A program made the translations under genes and the position numbers. The notes under the pieces were generated by a model that had not been told where the DNA came from, ran no database searches, and was given only the letters and a program-made list of their open reading frames with translations. Of a stretch of 64,000 nt of DNA, positions 48,405 through 58,300 are shown one piece after another (the first letter of the stretch is position 1; each line of letters opens with the position of its first letter). The DNA comes from Spongilla lacustris. Taxonomy: Eukaryota > Porifera > Demospongiae > Spongillida > Spongillidae. The stretch lies in contig OX442418.1 of the NCBI GenBank assembly GCA_949361645.1, positions 5,974,372 through 6,038,371 of the forward strand, read 5' to 3'.

Positions 48405-49317
48405 GAAAGGGAGTGTGTAGGAGAGGGAGGAGGGAGGGAGAGGGAGGAGAGAGGGAGAGGGGGGGAGGGAGGGAGAGAGGGGGAGGGAGAGAGGGGAAGG
48501 GAGGGAGAGAGGGAGAGGGAGGGAGAGAGGGGGAGGGAGGAGAGAGGGGGAGGGGGAGGGAGGGGGAGGGATGAGGGAGGGAGGGATGAGGGAGCAAGAG
48601 AGGGAGGAGGGAGGGAGGGATGAGGGAGCAAGAGAGGGAGGAGGGAGGGAGAGAGGGAAGAGGGAGGGAGGGAGGGAGGGAGAGAGGGAGAGAGGGAGGG
48701 AGGGAGGGAGGGAGGGAGGGAGGGAGGGAGGGAGGGAGGGAGGGAGGGAGGGAGGGAGGGAGGGAGGGAGGGAGGGAGGGAGGGAGGGAGGGAGGGAGGG
48801 AGGGAGGGAGGGAGGGAGGGAGGGAGGGAGGGAGGGAGGGAGGGAGGGAGGGAGGGAGGGAGGGAGGGAGGGAGGGAGGGAGGGAGGGAGGGAGGGAGGG
48901 AGGGAGGGAGGGAGGGAGGGAGGGAGGGAGGGAGGGAGGGAGGGAGGGAGGGAGGGAGGGAGGGAGGGAGGGAGGGAGGGAGGGAGGGAGGGAGGGAGGG
49001 AGGGAGGGAGGGAGGGAGGGAGGGAGGGAGGGAGGGAGGGAGGGAGGGAGGGAGGGAGGGAGGGAGGGAGGGAGGGAGGGAGGGAGGGAGGGAGGGAGGG
49101 AGGGAGGGAGGGAGGGAGGGAGGGAGGGAGGGAGGGAGGGAGGGAGGGAGGGAGGGAGGGAGGGAGGGAGGGAGGGAGGGAGGGAGGGAGGGAGGGAGGG
49201 AGGGAGGGAGGGAGGGAGGGAGGGAGGGAGGGAGGGAGGGAGGGAGGGAGGGAGGGAGGGAGGGAGGGAGGGAGGGAGGGAGGGAGGGAGGGAGGGAGGG
49301 AGGGAGGGAGGGAGGGA

Positions 49318-49811
49318 TCCACATTTGGAACACACGTATATACTCATCCCCAAGTCCCATTTCTACTATTCAGGGGTGGAAGATGGGGACTGTTGTCTCA
49401 TGGCAAAGTCCTAGCACGCATGTGAAACTAGTAATTGTGCACCTAGAAACCTTGTAACAACTTACACATCACACAGCCCACACATATCACAGAGCACATA
49501 CACAAACTCACACATATATGCATATATTTATGCAAATACAGAACATATAGCACATATACAAAAGACCACACATACACCACACACAGCTTACGAGCTATAC
49601 ACAGCACACATGTACACAGCTTATTACATGTACATTGCACACAAGCACAACCACACACATACAAATACACACCCACACCCACACACACACAAAAACACAG
49701 CCAAAAATGACAAGGCTCACATACATAGACCTTCTAAAATACATGAAGACACAGCACCACTGCTAACCTGTGTAGGTATACCCACACCACATGGATCTGT
49801 GCTGTTAGGTG
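49318..49811. other. Unassigned CA-rich DNA
   Basis: Rich in ACACA and ACATA motifs after the purine tract. No supported gene. Confidence 0.5.
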
Positions 49812-49814
49812 TAA

Positions 49815-49913
49815 GGCCACTCCAAAGTTGACTTTAGTTTTCCATCCACACCTGCATGCTAAATATTTTCGAGGAAGGGTGGACAGGAAACTAAAGTGCA
49901 GTTCGGAGTGGCC
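49815..49913. mobile_element. 99-bp MITE, PIF/Harbinger-like
   Basis: Terminal inverted repeats start GGCCACTCC and extend about 33 bp with some mismatches (left GACTTTAGTTTTCCATCCAC; right GGTGGACAGGAAACTAAAG). It is flanked by TAA on both sides (49812-49814 and 49914-49916). A 3-bp TWA duplication with GG-starting ends is the usual PIF/Harbinger signature, so that assignment is likely but rests on this one copy. Confidence 0.65.
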
Positions 49914-49916
49914 TAA

Positions 49917-50510
49917 TGTATCAGTTGCATGTAGGTCAAAAGTGCATGTTGGTGTCCACACATACACAATACACAAATTCATTCATCCCAACTAAATGTA
50001 ATATCGGCTACACCGGTATAGAATTGCAATGGACACTTACATGTATACAATTAGATCATAGTCTTTTTGAGTTCCGTTTCATAGAAGAGTGAACACCATT
50101 TGTCGTACGCACGCACACATAATTTATATATTGCCAATATTGGTATTCTGCCATTTTATATTCGGTGTTCCATTAGCACTGGTTCGAAGAAAAGCATTTA
50201 GCCATAGAACAAGACACGTGTAATCACAGACCATGCTGCATGCACCCAGAAGCAAAGAACAACGTATTGATACCTGTACACACACCACATATATTACAAC
50301 AGTTGAGTACATGTAGACACACACGCGCGCGCGCACATGCACACACTAGTCTAACGTACTTTTCGATCGAGCTAGCTCAAGTTAGGGACTGCACTGTGCT
50401 ACATGGATCTCGTGATTTAACGAAAAATCATGTGATACGCCCTCCTGGGGGCGAGGCATTAATGACATACGGTATGATACGCCATCTTTACAGAACAGTG
50501 CTTGGGGTTT
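49917..50510. other. Unassigned DNA
   Basis: Unique sequence with ACATGTA motifs and a CACGCGCGCGCGCACA stretch near 50320-50337. No supported gene. C's right arm starts at its end. Confidence 0.5.
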
Positions 50511-51738
50511 AGCGCGATATGTGGGCGATTATCGCCATAATCGCCGCGATTAAAAATATCGCGATATTATCGCGATATTGTCCACCCGGGTGCTTCTCAG
50601 CTGTCAGTGTCCACTGCTGTGAGGTTCTACCATATGGTCCACCACACTACAGTTGTCTGCCTGCTATATGATGTCTGCCGCAGGGTCCACTGACTCAGTA
50701 GGGTCCCACTCAACACAGTATAGATGTCTACAGTAGAGTCCATTCCATACAGTACAGTGTTGATGGTAGTTGTTCCACTGTCTTCTGGACACACCTATAG
50801 ATCTGTCTGCCGTCTCTACAGCTGTGTACTGCACTCTGGATTCCACTGTGGAATCCATTCCACAGCTGTGCCTGGCTTTGTTGATAGTATAGTTATGAAC
50901 TTTTCCCTCTGGGGTCCATTACATAGCTGCCTGCCTGCCTGCTTTAGGTTTCGTCTGCTGTAGTGCTCATTCCACTGCTGTCTGCCGTATAGGGTCCACT
51001 CCGCGTACTGGTCACATGCAGTTACTCCACTGTCTGCTCCACAGCTATCTTCCATACTCCACAGCTGTCCACTATGGGATCCACTACTCGTCTGCAGCTA
51101 TCTGCCACAGATCGCTACCGCTCTCAAACTTCTTCGTCGGATTGATCTTATATCTTGTCGTCTTCGCACCGTTCGAAATCATACGCTCAAGTCAACGTCG
51201 AAACTTGAAGCGCAAAGCTTCTTCTGCAGGAAACAATTCAGCTAGGTCCCCAGACTATGGTAGTGGGTGGGGTGGTTGTTATAAATGTCCCAGCCCACAG
51301 GATGTAGTTGAATATTCATGTTCTTCGGTTAATGGAAGCGGTTCGCGTACGTACAACGGCGCGAGTCGAGCGGGAAAAATGTACCAACTTTGCACCACTG
51401 TATCTCCGTAACGGATGACATAAAAATTAAAGAACAGAACAAATCGATAGGTATAGGACCTCTTTACCTACAAACCGAATTTGAAGCGATTTGATTACTC
51501 CTACAGAAAGTTATGGCGGGTTTGAACCCGGTGGGATATCGAACGTTGCAATACTGGCACGGAGCAAGTGCAAGACTCAAAAATGTATTTTACTATAGGG
51601 AAATGGTGTAGTATGAAGTGTTGAAAATAGGACGTTGATAGCGTTAACCGTTCGGAAGATATAGCGATTCAAAAGAGAAGCATTTTTATAACATTTTATA
51701 TATATATGCGAAGGGCAGTTTTCTCGGAGACTGTCCCA
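50511..51738. repeat. Right arm of C
   Basis: Reverse complement of C's left arm without the MITE and D. It comprises the CGCGATA block (50511-50590), the CAGTGGA-rich inner arm (50594-51147) and the terminal repeat ending in the C-type tip CTCGGAGACTGTCCCA. Empty sites for D (about 50587-50597) and for the MITE (51147-51151) are intact. Confidence 0.85.
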
Positions 51739-51799
51739 TTAATATATATATAAACGAAGGGCCATTTTCGTGGAAACTGTCCCATATATAATACATATA
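51739..51799. repeat. Gap between C and B holding a solo element tip
   Basis: Bases 51754-51784 read AACGAAGGGCCATTTTCGTG then GAAACTGTCCCA: an element tip with no terminal repeat attached, different in sequence from the B and C tips, set in TATA-rich DNA. It is the remnant of a third element end. On the other side of C, this same position is occupied by element A. Confidence 0.7.
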
Positions 51800-52520
51800 T
51801 GGGACAGTTCACGACAAAATGGCCCTTCGCATATAAATATAAAATGTTATAAAAATGCTTCTCGCTTGAATCGCTATATCTTCCGAACGGTTATTGCTAT
51901 CAACTTCCTATTTTCAACACTTCATACTACACCATTTCGCTATACTAAAATACATTTTGGAGTCTTGCACTTGCTCCGTGCCAGTATTGCAACGTTCGAT
52001 ACCCCATCGGGTTCAAACCCACCATTACATTAGGTAGGAGTAATCAATTTGCTTCAAATTCGGTTTATAGGTAGAGAGGTCCTATACCTATCGATTTGTT
52101 CTATTCGTTAATTTTTTTGTCATCCGTTACGGAGATACAGCGGCGCAAAGTTGGTACAAGTTTCCCGCTCGAATCGCGCCGTTGTACGTGCGTGAACCGC
52201 TTCCATACCAAATTACATGAATATGCAACTACTTCCTGTGGGCTGAGACTTGGATAACTTATAGCCACACCTAATACTGCACTAGCTAGCTGGGTAAGTA
52301 TTTAATCTATCGTCCCCGCATGTCACAGTTGATATTCGTTATCTTCTGTGTAGATAAACGATATGCATGGCGACGTCCACTGAAGACAAGCTCGTAAGAG
52401 TTTCAATCGGCGGACGAGTTCGAGCGGTACGGATACGACGATCGATATTCAAGATACATTCGCTGAGGATGGGGATATCGAGAACGGTAGTGACGGCGGT
52501 CATACCACTGACGATGGTGG
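51800..52520. repeat. Terminal inverted repeat of B (left)
   Basis: Tip TGGGACAGTTCACG to GACGATGGTGG. Inverted at 60617-61337 and, in B', at 4415-5135. Confidence 0.9.
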
Positions 52521-54085
52521 TTGTAGGGAATAAACAGGCGCTAAATCACTAAAAGAGCCACCGCCCCCGCCCCCCACATATGGACCCTCACTACTACATT
52601 GCAAGTCCAGACAGCAGCCCCGCATAACCAACAGATGCCATGCAGAGCCACCAACCCGCACTATACCTATGGAACCACACGCCCATATCAGACCCTACAC
52701 AGGAGCTCCCAACTAACCAATGGGGTCAGCCTCCACAGTACACTACTAACCCTCTCGCTGTAAATGGAGTTGGCAGCCCTCACAATTTCAGGGGAGCCAT
52801 GAACTACATGTACATGTAACCAACACTACCAGTGGAACTATTAGCCCTCACTGCAAATGGCCTTACATGTACATGTAAGCAGAACCCCATTGGTCCAGCC
52901 CCCCACCCCACCCCCACTATTGATTGTTCTCTGCAAGTTCAAGGAGCCAATGGAACCATCCTCACACAGCAAAACCACCAGTCCCCATCACTACAGCCTC
53001 GCAAACTTACAAATAATACCTCCATACTGCAAGTAGTGGAGCCACCAGCTCTCTTACGGATGGGGTTATCAGACCCTGCACTGCCAGCAGGGGAGCCCAC
53101 ACAAGCAGGGGTCAATAGATGCCAGTGGAGATGCCGCCCTCACACTACAAGTAGTCCCCATAAAGTACTGTATGTACACCCGCCTCTCCAAACAGTAGAA
53201 CCATAAGCCCTCACTGCAAGTGCTCCACACACTGAGACCAGCCACCTGGACCAATGGGGTCAGCTCCCTCACTGCATGTGGACAGTGCCATTGGACCCAT
53301 TAATGCAAGTGAACTTAATAGCCGCACAATACAAGTGAATGCCTCCCGCACACTGCAAGTAGTGGAGCCACCATCTCTCTTACAGAAGGGGTTACCAAAC
53401 CCTGCACTGCCAGCGGGGGTGCCCACACAAGCTGGGGTCAATATGATGTATGTATGATTGATGCCAGTGGAGATGCCAGCGGTCACAATACAAGCAATTA
53501 AGCATGCAGTCCCCATATTTCAGGAGAAGCCATGAACTACATGCACTGAATGTACACCCGCCCCTTCACTGCAAGTACCCCACACACTGGGACCAGCCCC
53601 CCACGGCCCTCCTGCCCAGTACGTAGAGTCAACGGCCCAGGTACCAATGGGGTCAGCTCCTTCACTGCAACTTAAAAGCCCACACTGCATTCCAGTTAGC
53701 ACCAGTGGAGCCATTACAGATGGAGTTATCAGACTGCCAGCAAAGAAGCCACCAGCTGCTAAACTGCCCGGGGTCATTGGGGGGCCCCACAATAATGCAT
53801 GCTGGTGCATGGAGACGTCAGGTCTCACACTGCAAGTGGAAATGGCACCCTCCACAATTGCAGGGAGCCATGAACTGGAGCCAACCATTCACCCTCACTT
53901 AGCATATGACACCCTATCTCCCATTATCTGCCAGTTTCAGCAGCCTTCTCAGCCTTCACACTACAACCTGCACCCGTCATACCAATGACCATTCACTGCA
54001 AGTTCAAGGGGCCAATGGTCACACATCAAAACCACCACCCCCCATTGATCACTGTAAGTAAACTCAACAGCCGCACAATGCAATA
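52521..54085. repeat. Inner left arm of B
   Basis: Reverse complement of 2.9-4.4 kb in B' and of about 58.5-60.6 kb in B: the ACTTGCAGTG-type degenerate repeat. The homology ends near 54085 in CCGCACAATGCAA. Frames here duplicate those of the other arms and are not treated as genes. Confidence 0.85.
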
Positions 54086-54984
54086 ATGTGACGTATCGGC
54101 AGAGATAATATAGCATCAAATTGGGCAGGTTACAAGAAACGTCAAAAAGCAAGAGGCAACTCTAAAGCTGGAAGGGAAGCGTACCCAATTAGCTATTTGG
54201 AAGCTGCCATCTAGGATTCGAAGCTTTGGGTGATAGAACGCTAGCCTTGGCGAATGTCTTGATGGTCCATAAAGCTTCCCAATTTGATGCTACTGATTTA
54301 CTAAACGTTCGCCGTGAGTGGCTGCAAGATGCAGCATCGCTAGGTTAAGAACCATTTTCACAATCCCTTGCATCCATTCGTATTATCGTCACATTATAAA
54401 TATATTCACGATACAAAATGACGAAATGATGACGTTTCAAATGTAATTCATCGCGATATGGCGGAGGTTTTCAGGTACTCAGCTCTGATGGCACTTTTTT
54501 AACGGCAAAGAAGGGTCTATTGCCTCCCAAGTACGATTTCGCAATAGATCTAACATGTGACGACTCGGAAGCGAAATATAGCAGTCCAGTGAGAGCGTAC
54601 TACGAAATAGCATCGCTAAGCTTTTACGAGCTAAAAACGCATACCTAGCTCGATAATACCGTAACTATTTACCGGACTTAAAAACCGACTCGGCCAAAGG
54701 TTGCTAATGCTTGTTCTTTAGATGCATTGCGAATATGGTCAAGATCTATTGCCTACAGGAGGAGGAATTATGTTCACAATTTTTTTTGTACTGGGGTCAC
54801 AACAAGTGTTAATAACAAAAGTAAATAGTCACGTGATGCTTTTTAACTTTCAGTATATATTGAAAAATAGTTGTACACTATACCTGCGTTGTCAGATTTC
54901 CATTTGATCTCATTGTTATTGAAATATATTCAAGTGAACAAAATAACAGTACAAAAAAATTATAGGAGCAAGTGTGATGGTTTC
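54086..54984. other. Unique 0.9-kb segment in the centre of B
   Basis: Not found in B' or A within this window. It has a weak inverted pair (ATAGCATCAAATTGGG near 54110 and CCCAATTTGATGCTA near 54283). It replaces the part of B's left arm that would mirror 55330-58500, so it marks a deletion/insertion or captured host DNA. Confidence 0.6.
54433..54648 (+). other. Possible coding exon in B's unique segment
   Basis: A 71-codon open stretch without its own ATG in frame, running to TAG. Part of it reads PPKYDFAIDLTCDDSEAKYS with non-repetitive, protein-like composition. An acceptor-like GGTTTTCAG at 54466-54474 would start the exon at 54475. An ATG in another phase lies at 54458. No family is recognised; it may be part of a captured or broken gene, or chance. 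Confidence 0.25.
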
Positions 54985-55325
54985 CACTGTAAAGCCTACT
55001 GGGAACATGTACTTTACATTGTTGAGATACATGTACAATGCAAGTTGCAAAACTTGTAAGTGCCACTTAGAATGTCACATAAATTGCATGCGCAGTCACA
55101 GCTACAATTTGACACGCAGCATTCATGACCACTAACTCCACTTGTGTGACCGGTCATGAATTCTGACGTTTTCACCGTGCCACACATTCGTTCTGCTACT
55201 TGTATCTCAACAATGTAAAGCACTACATGTATGTACGGGTTTTTTTTTTTTTTTTCCAAAAGGCTCTCTGCTTGTGTATATAAACCAACCACGGGTGCAG
55301 ACCACCCGCAATCAGTACCGATAGG
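54985..55325. repeat. Core of B (loop inverted relative to B')
   Basis: Same core as 1-395, but the loop runs in the opposite direction while the right flank (GGGTGCAGACCACCCGC, GATAGGGCTGGTAACT) keeps its orientation. The poly-T at 55231-55253 corresponds to the poly-A at 64-82. The left hairpin arm is missing: homology stops at AAAGCCTACTGGGAAC. Confidence 0.8.
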
Positions 55326-58300
55326 GCTGGTAACTATATTCACCACTAACAGCATGGCTTCACTTAAACTAACTCTGTACATGCCTAGGTACATGTCAGG
55401 CACAAACATTTAGTTCACACAAAATGTGTTCAAAACGTAGACATGTACACACTGCAAACGGAGGCTGCTTCAGTGGTGGTGTTCCCATTTGTCCAATGCG
55501 GGCTGGTAGCTCCACTAGTAGTTGATGGTTCCCCTGACAGTGTAAGTTCTCTTGTAGTGTGGAGGGTTAATGGTTTCACAGGTAGGTGGTTAATGGTTTC
55601 ACAGGTAGTGGGCTTGGTGGTTCCATTTGCAGTGAGGAGCTGGTGGTTGTACTGGTGGGGCTAGGATAGGGGGCTGGCCCCAGTGTTTGGGGCCTGCACC
55701 ATGTAAGTCCATTTGCCGTGAGAGCTAATGGCTCCATTGCATGTGTGATCCCACTCCTCATGATGGGGTCTAGTTTTGTGAAGACCAGTAATGTGGCAGC
55801 TGGTGGTTTCCCTGCTGGCAGTCTGAGGAGGGCTGGGTGAGTGTGGTTCCACTGGTATTGATAGCCTTGCACATTCGCTCCTGGATCTCGGATACAACTT
55901 GCAGTAAAGGATATGTAGTGAGAGGTAGGGCCGTGAGGGCTGGCCCCATATGTGGGGGCTGCTAAGTGAGGGCTAATGGTTCCATGGGTAGTGGGGGGCA
56001 TGTGTGACTCCAGTTGATGGCTTCATTAATATTGTGTGGGGTGCCGAATTCCTATTGCAGTATGAGAGCTGGTGTCTCCAACAGCATGCATTATTGTGGG
56101 GGCCCCCCAATGACCCTGCAGGGTTTTTAGCAGCTGGTGGCTCCCTCGCTGGTAGTCTGATGACCCCATCTCTGTTATTGCTCCACTGGTGCTAACTGGA
56201 CTTGTAGTGTGGGGCTATTAAGTTCACTTGCAATAATAGTTCTGTCCAATTGTATTGAGGGACCTGACCCCTGGGCCATTAACTCAACATGCAGTGAAGG
56301 GGCAGGAGAGTGTGTGGGGTAGTTGCAGTGAGGGCTAATGGTTCTACTGGTAGTGTTTGGAGAGGGGCAGGTGTAGTAGTTCACGGCTTCCCCTGAAATT
56401 TGGGGACTACTTGTAGTGCGATGGCTGGCATCTCCACTGGCACATACCTATTGACCCCAGCTTATGTGGGCAGTGCAGGTCTGGTAACCCCAGCTGTGAG
56501 AGAGCTGGTAGCCCTACTATTACCAGTGTGCAGATGTAAATTCACTTGTCTTGTGTGGCTGTTAAGTTCACTTGCAGTTATGAGGGATAGTATGTGAGAA
56601 TGGCTTGAATGGTCCCATTGGCCCCTTGAACCTGCGGTAAATGTTCATTGGTATCAGTGGTGCACTTGTAGTGATCGATATGGCTGGTGTTCCATGGATA
56701 GCGGGGGGGGGGGGGGGGGGGGAGAGAGGGGGGCTGCAGATCATGGCTCCCCACCCCTAATTCCAAAAATTGCACTGTTGTGAATTTCTACAAGAATGAT
56801 TATACTGGGGGCCCCAATGACCCTGGGGTGTTTGGCAACTGGTTGCTCCCTTGCTGACAGTCCGATAACCGCTGGTGCTAACCGGACCTGCAGTGTGGGG
56901 CTATTAAGTTCACTTGCATTAATGATTCCAATGATACTGTCCGCTTGCAGTGAGGGAGCTGACCTTATTGGTCCCTGGGCCGTACATTGACTCAACGTGC
57001 AGTGAAGGACAGGTAGTGGGCATGAGGCCTAAAGGTTCCATTGGTAGGGGCAGGTGTATGCACAGTACATATCGTTCATGGCTTGTAGCGCGAAGGTTGG
57101 CATCTCCACTGGTATCATACCTATTGACCCCAGCTTGTGTGGGCACCCCTGCTGGCAATGCAGGGTCTGGTAACCCCATCTGTAAGAGAACTACTTGCAG
57201 TGTGGAGGCATTAAATGTAAATTCACTTGGATTATGCGGCTGTTGAGTTCATTTGCAGTGGATCAAATGGGGATGGTGGTTTTGATGTGTGACCATTGGC
57301 CCCTTGAACTTGCAGTGAATGGTCACTGGTATGGTGCACTTGTAGTGAGAAGGCTGCTGAAACTTGCAGTGAAGGGTAGGTAGTGGGAATTAGGGCGCCG
57401 TATGTGGGGTCTGCTAAGTGAGGGTGAATGGTTTCATAGAAAGTGGGGGCATGTGTGGCTCCAGGTCATGGCACCCTGAAATTGCAGGGGGTGCCATTTC
57501 CACTTGCAGTGTGAGGCCTGATGGCTCCATGCACCAGTATGCATTCTAGTGGGTTCCGCCTAATGATCCCGGGGAGTTTAGCAGTTTTCAGACTGCCAGC
57601 AGGGAAGCCATGGCTTCCCTGCTGGCAGTCTGATAACTCCATCTGGAATATGGCTCCACTGGTGCTAATTGGAATGCAGTGTGGGCTTTTAAGTTCACTT
57701 GCATTAATAGTTCCAAATGTTACTGTCCGCTAAGGAGCTGACCCCATTGGTACCTGGGCCGTTGACTCTATGTGCTGTGAAGGACAGGTAGTGGGGAGGA
57801 GGGTTGTGGGGGCAGGTCCCAGTGTGTGGGGCACTTGCAGTGAGGGCTAATGGTCAGTGTTTTGAGAGGGGCAGGTGTACGTTCAGTGCATGTAGTTCAT
57901 GGCTTCCCCTGTTATTTGGGAACTACTTGTAGTACGATGGCTGGCATATCCACTGGCACATACCTATTGGCCCCAGCTTATGTGGGCAGTGCAGGTCTGG
58001 TAACCCCAGCTATGAGAGAGCTGGTGGCTCTACTATTACCATTGTGTGGGTATTAAATGTAAGTTCACTTGTCTTGTGCGGCTGTTTAGTTCACTTGCAG
58101 TTATGGTGGATGGTGGTTCTAATGTGTGAGAATGGCTCCAGTGGTCCACCGGACCTGCAGTGTGGGGCTATTAAGGATACTGTCCACTTGCAGTGATGGA
58201 GCTGACCCCATTGGTCCCTGGGCCGTACGTTGACTCAACGTGCAGTGAAGGACAGGTAGTGGCCAGGAGGCCTAATGGTTCCATTGGAGAGGGGCAGGTG

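Larger units (their letters stand above)
47087..49317. repeat. 2.2-kb purine (GGGA/GAGG) tract
   Basis: Almost pure G/A on the plus strand. The first part (47087-47490) is GGGAGGA-type, the middle (47580-48000, 48096-48320, 48405-48690) GGGGAGG-type, and the last about 625 bp (from about 48692) is an uninterrupted GGGA repeat. It is interrupted three times by a short CA-containing cassette. Such runs can form G-quadruplex or triplex DNA (known chemistry; not shown here). Proline-leucine-serine and glycine-arginine frames are artefacts. The true array length is uncertain in any assembly. Confidence 0.97.
15180..51738. mobile_element. Candidate giant foldback element C, about 36.6 kb
   Basis: The two tips are identical in inverted orientation (TGGGACAGTCTCCGAGAAAA at 15180 and its reverse complement ending at 51738) and differ from B's tip. 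Both carry the C-only variant GGTTAACGCTATCAACGTCC. Homology of the arms continues to about 24090 on the left (interrupted by two insertions) and to about 50510 on the right, giving arms of about 1.2 kb. The 26-kb interior is not palindromic and holds a spliced gene and large minisatellites. It is either one giant element carrying host-like DNA, or host DNA between two inverted element ends created by duplication. No transposase is seen. Confidence 0.55.

Noticed and set aside
47087..49317. Telomeric or centromeric sequence
   Set aside because: The unit GGGA is not a known animal telomere repeat (TTAGGG is expected), and the tract is internal and flanked by unique DNA.
48066..49360. Proline/leucine/serine-rich or glycine/arginine-rich proteins of 260-420 residues
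   Set aside because: They are direct readings of the GGGA tract, open on both strands and in several frames.
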